Counted from the first letter of the stretch, positions 53,970 to 62,849 are shown. The stretch: 64,000 nucleotides of DNA from Aeromicrobium sp. Root472D3 (GCF_001426485.1 NZ_LMET01000003.1:80913-144912); one strand, 5' to 3'. Translations and numbers: made by a program. Notes: a model not told the origin generated them from the sequence alone.

Positions 53970-55565
53970 ATGAACGACCTGACCTACAGCCTGAAGGTCT
54001 TTCGGCAGATCGGCCTGCTCAAGCCGGTCGCCCCCCATCGTCTCCTGGGGGCCGGCCTCCAGCTCGCGAAGTGGGGGCCCGGGCTCCCGTCGGGCGTCAA
54101 CGCCGCCGCGAAGCGGTTCCCGCGGCAGACCGCGATCATCGACGACGTCGGCGAGATCACGTGGTCCGACCTCGCCGCGCAGGTCAACCAGATGACGCAG
54201 GCGCTCAAGGACCGCGGCGTCCGGCCGGGCGACTCCATCGCGGTGCTGTCGCGCAACCACCGCTACATGATCGTCTCGATCGTGGCGATCATGCAGGCGG
54301 GCGGTCGCGTGCTCCTGCTCAACACGATGGCCAGCCGGTCGCAGCTCGGTGAGCTGGCCAAGCGCGAGGACGCGAGCCTGGTCGTCGTCGACCAGGAGTT
54401 CCTCGACGTCGCCCAGGACGTCGACCGGTCGCTGCTCGTGCTGGGCTGGGCCGACGACGACGCACCCGACGACCTGCCGACCGTCGCGAGCCTGTCGCGC
54501 GACCAGCCGACGACCGACCACCCGAAGCCCGAGCGGCACGGGCAGATCATCATCTTCACGTCCGGCACGACGGGACTGCCCAAGGGGGCGCGTCGCGAGG
54601 AGCCCAAGGACCTCAAGCCGCTCATCGCCTTCTTCGGCGCGATCCCGTACCGGGGCAACTCGACCGTCGTGATCGCGGCACCGCTGTTCCACTCGTGGGG
54701 CCTGATCAACTTCGCCTTCGGGCTGTCGACGGCGCCGACGTACGTCCTGCGCCGCAGGTTCACGCCCGAGCAGGTGCTGCAGGACATCGAGACGTACCGG
54801 GCCGAGGTGCTGGTGGTCGTCCCGCTCATGATGCAGCGCATGGTCGACGTCGATCCCGCGGTCGTCGAGAAGGCCGACGTCTCGTCGCTGCGCATCACCG
54901 CGAGCAGCGGATCGGCCCTCGCGGGCGAGCTCGCCAACCACTACATGGACCTGTTCACCGACTCGGTCTACAACTTCTACGGCGCGACCGAGACCGGATG
55001 GGTCACGATCGCCAACCCGACCGACCTGCGCGAGGCACCCGGCACCGCCGGCACGCCCCCGTTCCGCACGACGGTCAAGATCCTCGACCCCGACGGCCAC
55101 GAGGTGCCGCAGGGCGAGACGGGCGTGGTCCACGTCGGCAACGACATGCCGTTCGGCGGCTACACCGACGGCAACACCAAGTCGTTCGCCGACGGCCTGA
55201 TGCACTCGGGCGACATCGGCTACTTCGACGAGGACGGACGCCTGTTCGTGTCGGGTCGCGACGACGACATGATCGTCTCGGGCGGTGAGAACGTCTTCCC
55301 GCGCGAGCTCGAGGACGCCCTGATCGACCACCCCGACATCTCCGACGTCGTCGTGACGGGAGTGTCCGACGACCGGTTCGGGCAGTCGCTGGCGGCCTAC
55401 GTCGTGCTGAAGCCGGGCGCCTCGCTGTCGGAGGACGACGTCACGCAGTACGCCCGCAGCCACGTGGCGCGCTTCGCGGTGCCGAGCCGTCTGATGTTCC
55501 TCGACGAGCTGCCGCGCAATCCCACGGGCAAGGTCATGAAGCGCGACCTCCCCGGGTTCGAGTAG
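53970..55565 (+). CDS. Acyl-CoA synthetase (AMP-forming, FadD-type)
   Basis: A 531-residue ligase that activates fatty or other carboxylic acids with ATP and CoA. The P-loop IIIFTSGTTGLPKGAR lies near residues 192-207, YGATETGW near residue 336, and the hinge and core motif SGRDDDMIVSGGENVFP near residues 427-443. The C-terminal lysine motif NPTGKVMKRD is present. Relatives include mycobacterial FadD12-like enzymes. The ATG follows CGGGAG. Its last 32 bp overlap the convergent short wzz-like gene. The acyl chain is not predictable. Confidence 0.93.
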   Translation: MNDLTYSLKVFRQIGLLKPVAPHRLLGAGLQLAKWGPGLPSGVNAAAKRFPRQTAIIDDVGEITWSDLAAQVNQMTQALKDRGVRPGDSIAVLSRNHRYMIVSIVAIMQAGGRVLLLNTMASRSQLGELAKREDASLVVVDQEFLDVAQDVDRSLLVLGWADDDAPDDLPTVASLSRDQPTTDHPKPERHGQIIIFTSGTTGLPKGARREEPKDLKPLIAFFGAIPYRGNSTVVIAAPLFHSWGLINFAFGLSTAPTYVLRRRFTPEQVLQDIETYRAEVLVVVPLMMQRMVDVDPAVVEKADVSSLRITASSGSALAGELANHYMDLFTDSVYNFYGATETGWVTIANPTDLREAPGTAGTPPFRTTVKILDPDGHEVPQGETGVVHVGNDMPFGGYTDGNTKSFADGLMHSGDIGYFDEDGRLFVSGRDDDMIVSGGENVFPRELEDALIDHPDISDVVVTGVSDDRFGQSLAAYVVLKPGASLSEDDVTQYARSHVARFAVPSRLMFLDELPRNPTGKVMKRDLPGFE

Positions 55566-56124
55566 GCGCGGCGGCGACGGTCGCCGCCAGCAGCAGGCCC
55601 AGCACGGTCGCCGCGAGGGCCGTCGGCACCGCGCCGGGCCCCGACGGCGACAGCGGGGTGCGGGCGGGGTCGACGACCTGCCCGTCGACGCGACCGGGGG
55701 AGCCCGGGGCGTCCGGCTGCTCGAGCGCCCTCACCGCGAGATAGGCCTGCGCGACGGCGTCGGCGCCACGCACGGCCGACCGGGGGTCGGCGGCGGCGCA
55801 GCTGACGCGCAGCAGCCGCGACTGCTCGACCGTCGTCGCGTCGGTCGACCGCTCGAGCGCCCGGACCGTCAGCCCGGGCTCGCCCAGGGCGTCGAGGGCC
55901 TCGGTGCTGACGCGTCGCGACGAGGCGACGGCGGCCTCGGCGGCCATGTCGACCCGCGACGGGTCACCGGCGTCGACGAGGACGACCGCGGTCGCCTGGT
56001 AGCGCGTGGGCAGCGCCAGGTGGACCGCGACGCCGACCAGCAGCCCCACGAGGGTGCCGGTGAGCAGCATGCGCCACCGCCGCGCCAGGCGGGCGGCCAG
56101 CTCCGTGAGGGTCAGGGTCTCCAC
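55534..56124 (-). CDS. Short Wzz-type membrane protein
   Basis: The 196-residue protein is a reduced Wzz homologue: a first membrane segment at about residues 20-37, ALPTRYQATAVVLVDAG after it, a helical middle and a final membrane segment near residues 165-185. It lacks any cytoplasmic kinase-like domain. Its N-terminal text is alignable with the larger Wzz protein at 47.3-48.6 kb, so they are paralogues. The GTG at 56124 is chosen because upstream text is low-complexity; a start at 56234 is possible. The 3' end overlaps the acyl-CoA synthetase by 32 bp. It faces away from an ECF sigma gene. Confidence 0.72.
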   Translation of the reverse strand: METLTLTELAARLARRWRMLLTGTLVGLLVGVAVHLALPTRYQATAVVLVDAGDPSRVDMAAEAAVASSRRVSTEALDALGEPGLTVRALERSTDATTVEQSRLLRVSCAAADPRSAVRGADAVAQAYLAVRALEQPDAPGSPGRVDGQVVDPARTPLSPSGPGAVPTALAATVLGLLLAATVAAAPTRTRGGRAS

Positions 56125-56244
56125 GTCGACAGTCTCGCGACGTCGGGGCGGATCGGGTCGTCCGTCGTCCACAGGCCGGCCGTCGTCCACAGGGGGCGCC
56201 GGGGACGGTGGTGCGCCTCGGCCGATCTGGGACATAACAGGGGC

Positions 56245-56775
56245 ATGGACCCGGAACCCGATGATGACGAGCTGGTGCGCGCGGCGCGCCACGGAGACCA
56301 CGAGGCGTTCGGTGCGCTGTTCGCCCGGCACGTGGGGGTCGCGCGGCGGGTCGCCCGCCGCCTCGGGCCGCCCGCCGACGTCGACGACGTCGTGGCCGAG
56401 GTGTTCGCCGGCGTGCTGAGCCAGATGCGCGCGGGCCGCGGGCCGACGGCCAGCTTCCGTGCGTACCTGCTGACCGGCGTCCGGCACGAGGCTCGACGGC
56501 GCGCCGTGCTGAGGCGCCGGTGCGTGCCGTTCGCGGACCTCGAGCGGTGGCCGGCGGACCCCGGGCCGTCCGGCTCCGACGACCGCCTGCTCGAGGCCTA
56601 CGCATCGCTGCCGCCCCGGTGGCGCCGCACGCTGTGGCAGCTCGAGGTCGAGGGCCGACGTCCCCGCGAGCTCGCCGCCGAGCTGGGGCTCTCGCCCAAC
56701 GCGGTCTCGGCGCTCGGCTACCGGGCCCGGGCCGCACTCCGCACGGCATATCTCGAGCGGTCCCGTGCCGCCTGA
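56245..56775 (+). CDS. ECF sigma factor (short form)
   Basis: A 176-residue sigma factor with region 2 (AFGALFARHVGVARRVARRL near residues 22-41, then DVDDVVAEVFAGVL) and region 4 (SPNAVSALGYRARAALRTAYL near residues 151-171). It is closely related to the ECF part of the fused protein at 49.0-50.3 kb but ends right after region 4, with no zinc-finger or membrane tail and no separate anti-sigma gene nearby. It is divergent from the short wzz-like gene, mirroring the larger pair. The ATG at 56245 begins the conserved acidic N-terminus. Confidence 0.88.
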   Translation: MDPEPDDDELVRAARHGDHEAFGALFARHVGVARRVARRLGPPADVDDVVAEVFAGVLSQMRAGRGPTASFRAYLLTGVRHEARRRAVLRRRCVPFADLERWPADPGPSGSDDRLLEAYASLPPRWRRTLWQLEVEGRRPRELAAELGLSPNAVSALGYRARAALRTAYLERSRAA

Positions 56776-56811
56776 CGGGCGGGCCGCAGGGGCTGTGGCA
56801 GGCTTGCGCCC

Positions 56812-57207
56812 GTGCGCATCGCCTACGACCCCCACCCCGACGGTGAGCCGGATCCCGGCGAGGTCGTCTGGACGTGGGTGCCGTACGAGGACGATCCCCG
56901 GCAGGGCAAGGACCGCCCCGTCCTGCTGATCGCCCGTGACGGCGACGACCTGGTGGCCCTGCCCATGACGTCGAAGGACCACGACCGCGACCAGCAGCAG
57001 GAAGCACGCGACGGACGCTTCTGGCACGACGTCGGCAGCGGCCCGTGGGACCCGGCCGGACGTCCGAGCGAGGTGCGGGTCGACCGCCTGCTGACCGTCC
57101 GCGCCGCCGAGGTCCGCCGCGAGGGCGCGGTCCTCGACGAGCCGCGCTTCGACGCCGTCGTCGAGGCCGCCCGTCCGCACCTGCCGCGCGGGACGGAGGT
57201 CGCATGA
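56812..57207 (+). CDS. PemK/MazF-like protein (type II toxin family)
   Basis: The 131-residue product has the PemK-like opening GEVVWTWVPYEDDPRQGKDRPVLLI (core PGEVVWTWVPYEDD near residues 15-28), with the G-K/R-R-P-V motif of the family, and the RVDRLLTV segment near residues 88-95. MazF/PemK toxins are endoribonucleases with an antitoxin gene upstream; here there is none, and the next gene upstream encodes a sigma factor. Family members without antitoxins may have other roles. The GTG at 56812 lacks a clear ribosome site. The stop overlaps the YihY gene by 4 bp. Confidence 0.8.
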   Translation: MRIAYDPHPDGEPDPGEVVWTWVPYEDDPRQGKDRPVLLIARDGDDLVALPMTSKDHDRDQQQEARDGRFWHDVGSGPWDPAGRPSEVRVDRLLTVRAAEVRREGAVLDEPRFDAVVEAARPHLPRGTEVA

Positions 57208-58301
57208 CCGACACCCGCACCGAGCCCGCCGCCGGCGACGACCACGACGACCACGACGACGGCGGCGACGCCCCGTCGATCCCCCGCATCGACGCCTTCC
57301 AGCGCCGTCACCGCGTCGTCGGCATGCCGCTCGCGGTGTTCTACAAGTACTTCGACGACCAGGGCGCGTACCTGTCGGCGATCATCACGTACTACGCCTT
57401 CGTCGCGATCTTCCCGCTGCTGCTGCTCAGCACGTCGATCCTGGGCTTCCTGCTGCAGGGCGACGACGGGCTGCGCGACACGCTGCTCGACTCCGCGCTG
57501 AGCCAGTTCCCGATCATCGGCACCGAGCTCGGCACCCCCAACGGCCTGCAGGGCTCGACCACCGCGATCGTCGTGGGTGCCGTCACGGCCCTCTACGGCG
57601 CGATGGGGCTCGGCCAGGCCCTGCAGAACGCCGCCAACATCGCGTGGTCGGTGCCCCGCAACAGCCGCGCCAACCCGTTCCTGCTGCGGTTCAGGAGCAT
57701 CGTGTTCCTGTCGATCAGCGGCATCGGCATCCTGACGATCGCCGTCGCGAGCTCGATCCTGGCCAATCCCGACGCGATCAGCAGCGAGCTCCAGCCCGTC
57801 ATCGGGTGGGTCTCGCGGATCGTGGGATTCCTGCTGATCGTCGGCATCTTCACGGCGGTGTTCCGGCTCGTCAGCCTCGGCCGGGCCGGCATCCGCTCGG
57901 TGCTGCCGGGAGCCTTCGTGACGGGGCTGCTGTGGCAGGGCCTGCAGTACGTCGGCAACACGTATGTCCGCGAGGTCATCGGCAAGGCCAACCAGGTCAA
58001 CCAGACGTTCGCGCTGGTCCTCGGACTGCTGGCGTTCATCTACGTCGCGTCGATCATGGTCGTGCTGGGGCTCGAGGTGAACGTCGTGCTGCGCCGCCAC
58101 CTGTACCCGCGGGCGCTGCTGACCCCGTTCACCGACAACGTGGTCCTGACCGAGGCCGACCAGCGGGCCTACTCGGCGTACGCCAAGTCGCAGCGGCACA
58201 AGGGCTTCCAGTCGGTCGAGGTGACGTTCGTCGACAGCTCGCACCTCGAGCACGTCGAGCCGCCGCCCCCGGCACGGGACGACACCCGCCCGACGCCCTG
58301 A
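57204..58301 (+). CDS. YihY/BrkB family inner membrane protein
   Basis: A 365-residue integral membrane protein of the YihY/virulence factor BrkB family, once mislabelled ribonuclease BN. After an acidic, His/Asp-rich N-terminus (residues 10-25) come about six hydrophobic segments. AYLSAIITYYAFVAIFPLLLL opens the membrane part near residue 55, YGAMGLGQALQNAANIAW near residue 132, and LPGAFVTGLLWQGLQYVGNTYV later. Transport function is suspected but unproven for the family. The ATG overlaps the PemK-like stop. Confidence 0.9.
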   Translation: MTDTRTEPAAGDDHDDHDDGGDAPSIPRIDAFQRRHRVVGMPLAVFYKYFDDQGAYLSAIITYYAFVAIFPLLLLSTSILGFLLQGDDGLRDTLLDSALSQFPIIGTELGTPNGLQGSTTAIVVGAVTALYGAMGLGQALQNAANIAWSVPRNSRANPFLLRFRSIVFLSISGIGILTIAVASSILANPDAISSELQPVIGWVSRIVGFLLIVGIFTAVFRLVSLGRAGIRSVLPGAFVTGLLWQGLQYVGNTYVREVIGKANQVNQTFALVLGLLAFIYVASIMVVLGLEVNVVLRRHLYPRALLTPFTDNVVLTEADQRAYSAYAKSQRHKGFQSVEVTFVDSSHLEHVEPPPPARDDTRPTP

Positions 58302-58376
58302 CGTCCGACCTCCCCGGACCACTACGCTGAGGACGACGACGCCTGTCGTCGCGATGGATTACGTGAAGGTGGCGCC

Positions 58377-58772
58377 ATGCCCACGGGCAAAGTGAAGTGG
58401 TACGACACGGCCAAGGGCTTCGGCTTCCTCAGCCGCGACGAGGGCGAGGACGTCTTCGTGCGCGCCGACGCGCTGCCCGAGGGCGTCACGGCGCTCAAGG
58501 CCGGTGCCCGCGTCGAGTTCGGCATCGTCCAGGGCAACCGCGGCGACCAGGCCCTGCAGGTGCGCCTGCTCGATCCCGTCACGTCGGTGTCCCGCTCGCA
58601 GTCGCAGGCCCGTCGCAAGGACCCCGAGGCGATGGCCGTCATCGTCGAGGACCTCATCCGCATGCTCGACACGGTCGGCGAGGGCTACCGTCACGGCCGC
58701 CACCCCGACGCCAAGAAGGCCAAGCCCGTCGCGCAGGTGCTGCGCGCCGTCGCCACCGAGCTCGAGCTCTGA
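58377..58772 (+). CDS. Cold-shock-domain protein with C-terminal extension
   Basis: The 131-residue protein has an N-terminal cold-shock domain (residues 1-68) with RNP1 AKGFGFLSRD and RNP2 DVFVRADAL, then a helical extension of about 60 residues rich in Arg and Lys. The extension is conserved in the CspB-like longer proteins of actinobacteria and is not part of classical CspA. Nucleic-acid binding is expected. The ATG follows GGTGG. It is followed by a convergent MFS gene 20 bp away. Confidence 0.88.
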   Translation: MPTGKVKWYDTAKGFGFLSRDEGEDVFVRADALPEGVTALKAGARVEFGIVQGNRGDQALQVRLLDPVTSVSRSQSQARRKDPEAMAVIVEDLIRMLDTVGEGYRHGRHPDAKKAKPVAQVLRAVATELEL

Positions 58773-58792
58773 CCCCCGGCCGCTGAGCGCGG

Positions 58793-60307
58793 CTAGAGCG
58801 GCTGGGTGTCGTCCGGCCGAGGACGTTCCACGAACGTCGGCAGGTCGAGGTCGGGCGGCACGGGGGTCGAGGGGGCCGACGGCGCCGGGACGCGGTCGGG
58901 CCTGCGGGCCTGCGTCACGACCAGCGCGAGCCAGCCGATCAGCAGCGCCCCGATCACGAGCAGACCGACCTGCGGCGAGGCGTCGAGGCTGAACAGGCCG
59001 ATCCCGAGCAGGCCGCCGATGACCCAGCCGAGCTGCAGCAGCGTCTCGGACCGCGCGAACATGCTGGTGCGGACGCGCTCGGGCACGTCGCGCTGGATCA
59101 TCGCGTCGAGGCTGAGCTTGCCCAGCGACTGGCAGATGCCGACCGTCAGGCCCAGGATCACGGCGGTCCACCACGTGAAGAACACGCCGACCGTGGCGAG
59201 CACCCCCACGTCGAGCACCAGCACGAAGATCACGACCTGCTCGGGCCGCCGCGTGCTCGCCGCCGAGCCGATCAGCGTCCCGATCGTGTTGCCGGCCCCG
59301 GCGCCGCCGACGACCAGGCCCAGCAGGATCGTCGCGTTGTGGTCCCAGCCCATCGAGGCGGGTGGCTCACGCAGCGTGAACGCCATGAAGATCGTCAGGA
59401 AGCCCGACAGCAGCCGCAGGCCCGCGTTGCTGCGCAGCCCGTTGACGACCGAGCGCGTGATCGTCAGCCCCTTGCGGACCGTGGTCTCGCTGGGGTTGAC
59501 GAGGTCGACGGGCTCCTCGCCCTCGCTCGAGTCGACCTTGGCGGGCAGCAGGATCGCCAGGACCGTGCCGACCGCGAACAGCAGGGCCGCGTACCGCAGG
59601 GCCCACTCGGCGCCGAGCAGGGCGGCACCGCCGGCCAGGGGGGCGGAGATCGCGGCGGCGGCGGTGCCGGTCAGCGAGATGCGCGAGTTGCCCTTCACGA
59701 GCGTGAACGTGTCGGGGAGCAGGCGGGGGACGGCCGACGCCCTCGTGACGCCGTACGCCTTGGACGCCACGAGGCAGCCCAGGGCCGCGACGTAGAACGC
59801 CGGCGGCGGCGTCGAGTCTGCGACGGCCCCGGCCAGCACCCAGCAGCAGAAGGCGCGCAGCGCCAGCGTCGCGCCGATGGCCCAGCGTCGTCCGCGACGG
59901 AAGCGGTCGAGGAACGGGCCGATCAGCGGCGCGACGATCGCGAACGGCAGCATCGTGACGGCCAGGAACAGGGCGACCTGGCCGGTCGCCTCACCGGTCG
60001 GGACCGTGAAGAACAGGGTTCCCGCGAGCGAGATCGCGACGGCCGCGTCGCCCGCGGTGTTGAAGGCGTGCAGCTCGAGCAGCCGCGAGAAGCCGCTCTC
60101 GCCCGCGCCCCCGGAGTGCGTGAACCGGCGGGCGCTGCTGAAGGCCGTGGTGCCGCCCTTGGCGACGACCCGCGCGGTGCCGCGCGACGCCGTGCGCGTG
60201 GCCCGGGCCGCGCGGCTCCAGCGCGACGGCGGAGGGGTCGGCGGCGTCCGGTCGCCGCCGAACGCGGGATCGGTGGCGTGGTCGTACGGCCAGTCGCGCT
60301 CCTCCAT
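58793..60307 (-). CDS. MFS transporter with extended termini
   Basis: The 504-residue protein has twelve or so hydrophobic segments preceded by a 75-residue basic, Pro-rich cytoplasmic region and followed by a Pro-rich tail. The IGPFLDRFRRGRRWAIG loop near residues 137-153 matches the MFS loop 2-3. It resembles the actinobacterial MFS proteins located between a csp gene and a DUF3027 gene, a common neighbourhood of unknown function. The ATG at 60307 (MEERDW) is used; an ATG three codons earlier (60316) is equally possible. Substrate unknown. Confidence 0.82.
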   Translation of the reverse strand: MEERDWPYDHATDPAFGGDRTPPTPPPSRWSRAARATRTASRGTARVVAKGGTTAFSSARRFTHSGGAGESGFSRLLELHAFNTAGDAAVAISLAGTLFFTVPTGEATGQVALFLAVTMLPFAIVAPLIGPFLDRFRRGRRWAIGATLALRAFCCWVLAGAVADSTPPPAFYVAALGCLVASKAYGVTRASAVPRLLPDTFTLVKGNSRISLTGTAAAAISAPLAGGAALLGAEWALRYAALLFAVGTVLAILLPAKVDSSEGEEPVDLVNPSETTVRKGLTITRSVVNGLRSNAGLRLLSGFLTIFMAFTLREPPASMGWDHNATILLGLVVGGAGAGNTIGTLIGSAASTRRPEQVVIFVLVLDVGVLATVGVFFTWWTAVILGLTVGICQSLGKLSLDAMIQRDVPERVRTSMFARSETLLQLGWVIGGLLGIGLFSLDASPQVGLLVIGALLIGWLALVVTQARRPDRVPAPSAPSTPVPPDLDLPTFVERPRPDDTQPL

Positions 60308-60389
60308 GCTCCTCATCCTGCCGCACCCCAGGGCGTCGCGCGGTGCACCCTGCCACGACGCGCGCGGCATCGTGGGCGACAATGGGTCA

Positions 60390-61136
60390 ATGCCCCTCGA
60401 TGACCAGCTCGCAGCAGCCGTCGACGTCGCCCGCGCGGCGCTCGGCGAGTCGGCCGACGCCTCCGCGGTCGGTGACCACGCGGGTGTCGAGGCCGATGCC
60501 GAGCTGCTGGTCTCGCACCGCTTCACGTGCCTCAAGCCCGGATATCGCGGCTGGTACTGGTCGGTCAGCGTCTCGCGGGCGCCCGACAGCGACCACGTCA
60601 CGGTCAACGACGTCGTGCTGCTGCCCGGCGACGAGGCCATCACGGCCCCGGCGTGGACGCCCTACCGCGATCGCATCCGCCCGGGCGACCTGAGCCCCGG
60701 CGACGTGCTGCCTCCCGACGAGGACGACATCCGCCTCGTCCCGTCGTGGTCGGCGGGCGACGGCGACGAGCAGACCGACGACCGCTTCTTCGCCCGCGAG
60801 GTCGGCCTGGGCCGCGAGTGGGTGCTCTCGATCGAGGGCCGCGAGCTGGCCGCCGAGCGCTGGCAGGAGGGCGAGCAGGGTCCTGACGCACCGATCGCCC
60901 AGCAGGCGTCCGGCGTGTGCCACTCGTGCGGCTTCATGGTCAGCCTGGCCGGGCCCCTGTCCGAGCGGTTCGGCGTCTGCGCCAACGGCAAGGCCAACGA
61001 CGACGGCCGGGTCGTGTCGTTCGACCACGGCTGCGGCGCCCACTCCGGTGCCCGTCTGAGCCGGTCGGCCGGTGCGCAGAAGCTGCCCGACCCGGTCTTC
61101 GACACCTTGACGCGCGACCAGGTCGACGGTCTCTGA
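60390..61136 (+). CDS. DUF3027 domain protein
   Basis: A 248-residue actinobacterial protein of unknown function. LVSHRFTCLKPGYRGWYWSV near residues 33-52 and the cysteine motif VCHSCGFMVSLAG near residues 175-187, with later CANGK and CGAH cysteines, suggest a metal-binding C-terminus. GACAAT at 60378-60383 lies 6 bp before the ATG and no ribosome site is visible, so a leaderless mRNA is likely. It is divergent from the MFS gene. It ends before a strong terminator. Confidence 0.88.
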   Translation: MPLDDQLAAAVDVARAALGESADASAVGDHAGVEADAELLVSHRFTCLKPGYRGWYWSVSVSRAPDSDHVTVNDVVLLPGDEAITAPAWTPYRDRIRPGDLSPGDVLPPDEDDIRLVPSWSAGDGDEQTDDRFFAREVGLGREWVLSIEGRELAAERWQEGEQGPDAPIAQQASGVCHSCGFMVSLAGPLSERFGVCANGKANDDGRVVSFDHGCGAHSGARLSRSAGAQKLPDPVFDTLTRDQVDGL

Positions 61137-61158
61137 CCGCGTCCCGCACGGTGTGACC

Positions 61159-61200
61159 CACCGCCCTTCGTGAGACGGCTCACGGGGGGCGGTGTTTTGT
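61159..61200 (+). terminator. Rho-independent terminator after DUF3027 gene
   Basis: CACCGCCC (61159-61166) and GGGCGGTG (61187-61194) enclose a second stem GTGAG/CTCAC. TTTTGTT follows at 61195-61201. It is the only hairpin in the window with a clear T-run. Confidence 0.85.
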
Positions 61201-61241
61201 TGCGCGATGCATGCAATCGACGTATGGTTGCAGCATGCAAC
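61200..61241 (+). promoter_or_regulatory. Promoter and operator of the DHA2-type MFS gene
   Basis: TTGCGC (61200-61205) and TATGGT (61223-61228), 17 bp apart, place transcription start at about 61235, the A of the ATG (leaderless). A GTTGC-AGCAT-GCAAC palindrome (61227-61241) covers the start. GCATGCAA is repeated at 61209-61216 and 61233-61240. A repressor binding there would block initiation; no regulator gene is adjacent within the window. Confidence 0.6.
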
Positions 61242-62830
61242 TAGGTAACCGGACGTCCGTCGACGCATCGCCCTCCGTCGTCCCCGCTCCTCCCGTCGCC
61301 CGCACGGACGCCGACGAGCCGAGCCACCGCGAGATCATGGAGGTGCTGTTCGGCCTGCTCGCGGCCCTGTTCACCGCGATCCTGAGCAGCACGATCGTGT
61401 CGAACGCACTGCCGACGATCATCGCCGACCTCGACGGCTCGCAGACCCAGTACACGTGGGTCGTGACGGCGTCGCTGCTCGCGATGACGGTGTCGACGCC
61501 GATCTGGGGCAAGCTCTCCGACCTCATGAACAAGAAGACCCTGGTGCAGATCTCGATCGTGATCTTCGTGATCGGGTCGATGCTCGCGGGGCTGTCGCGC
61601 AACCTGCCCGAGCTCATCTCGATGCGCGTCGTGCAGGGCATCGCGATGGGCGGCCTGACCGCCAACGCGCAGTCGATCATCGGCTCGATCATCCCGCCCC
61701 GCCAGCGCGGCCGTTACAGCGGCTACATGGGCGCCACGATGGCCGTCGCGACCGTCAGCGGACCGCTGCTCGGCGGGCTCATCGTCGACACCCCGGGCCT
61801 GGGGTGGCGCTGGACGTTCTTCGTCTGCGTCCCGCTGGCCGTCATCAGCCTGATCGTGCTGCAGAAGTACCTGCACATCGCGACGATCCGCCGCAAGGTC
61901 GACTTCGACTACGCGGGTGCCGTGCTGATCGCGATCGCCGCGAGCCTGCCGCTGCTGTGGGTCACGTTCGCGGGCGACTCGTTCGCGTGGCTGTCGTGGC
62001 AGACCGCGGCGTTCCTGGGCGGCACCGTCGTCGCGGCGCTGCTGGTCGTGCGGGTCGAGCTGCGCCACCCCGAGCCGCTGCTGCCGATCGCGGTCGTCCG
62101 CGAGCGCACCACGGCCCTGGCGATCATCGGCAGCGTCGCCGTCGGCATCGCGATGTTCGGCGGCTCGGTGTTCATCGGCCAGTACTTCCAGGTCGCCGGT
62201 GGCCGCACCCCGACCCAGGCCGGACTGCTGACGATCCCGCTCATGGTCGGCTCGCTCGTCGGCACGCTCGTGTCGGGGCAGCTCATCACCCGCTTCGGCC
62301 GCTGGAAGCGCTTCCTGGTCATCGGGTCGGTCTCGCTGATCGTCGGCATGGGACTGCTCTCGACGATCAGCCACACGACGCCCGAGTGGCACGCGATGGT
62401 CTTCATCGCCTTCGTCGGCGTCGGCATGGGCATGCTGCTGCAGAACTACGTGCTCGCGGTGCAGAACACCGTCGACGTCTCGCAGGTCGGCGCGTCGAGC
62501 GCGACGGTCGCCTTCTTCCGCTCGCTCGGCGGCGCGGTGGGCGTCTCGGTGCTCGGTGCGATCCTGGCCGCGCAGGTCAAGGACGACGTCACGTCCAAGC
62601 TGTCGGCGCTGGGCGTCGACACCGCGGGTGGCAGCGGCTCGCTGCTCGACGTCAAGAGCCTGCCCCCGCAGGTCGCCGAGATCGTGCGCGCGGCCTACGG
62701 CGACGCGACCGGGACGATCTTCGGTGTCGCGGCCGTCGTCGCGGTGCTGAGCCTCGTCGCGGCGCTGCTGATCAAGGAGGTGCCCCTGCGCACCACGGTC
62801 AGGAAGGCATCCGACGACGTCCAGGCCTGA
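61235..62830 (+). CDS. DHA2-family (EmrB/QacA) multidrug MFS transporter
   Basis: A 531-residue proton-driven efflux pump with about fourteen membrane segments. LDGSQTQYTWVVTASLLAMT near residues 68-87 and GKLSDLMNKKTLVQ near residues 93-106 are the family's motif D and motif A regions, and GYMGATMAVATVSGPLLGGL near residue 165 is the antiporter motif C. The ATG at 61235 is preferred over one at 61211 because the promoter lies between them. An overlapping operator suggests induction by a ligand-responsive repressor. Substrates are not predictable. Confidence 0.92.
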   Translation: MQLGNRTSVDASPSVVPAPPVARTDADEPSHREIMEVLFGLLAALFTAILSSTIVSNALPTIIADLDGSQTQYTWVVTASLLAMTVSTPIWGKLSDLMNKKTLVQISIVIFVIGSMLAGLSRNLPELISMRVVQGIAMGGLTANAQSIIGSIIPPRQRGRYSGYMGATMAVATVSGPLLGGLIVDTPGLGWRWTFFVCVPLAVISLIVLQKYLHIATIRRKVDFDYAGAVLIAIAASLPLLWVTFAGDSFAWLSWQTAAFLGGTVVAALLVVRVELRHPEPLLPIAVVRERTTALAIIGSVAVGIAMFGGSVFIGQYFQVAGGRTPTQAGLLTIPLMVGSLVGTLVSGQLITRFGRWKRFLVIGSVSLIVGMGLLSTISHTTPEWHAMVFIAFVGVGMGMLLQNYVLAVQNTVDVSQVGASSATVAFFRSLGGAVGVSVLGAILAAQVKDDVTSKLSALGVDTAGGSGSLLDVKSLPPQVAEIVRAAYGDATGTIFGVAAVVAVLSLVAALLIKEVPLRTTVRKASDDVQA

Positions 62831-62849
62831 CCCTGGGCGCAGGCCGGCG

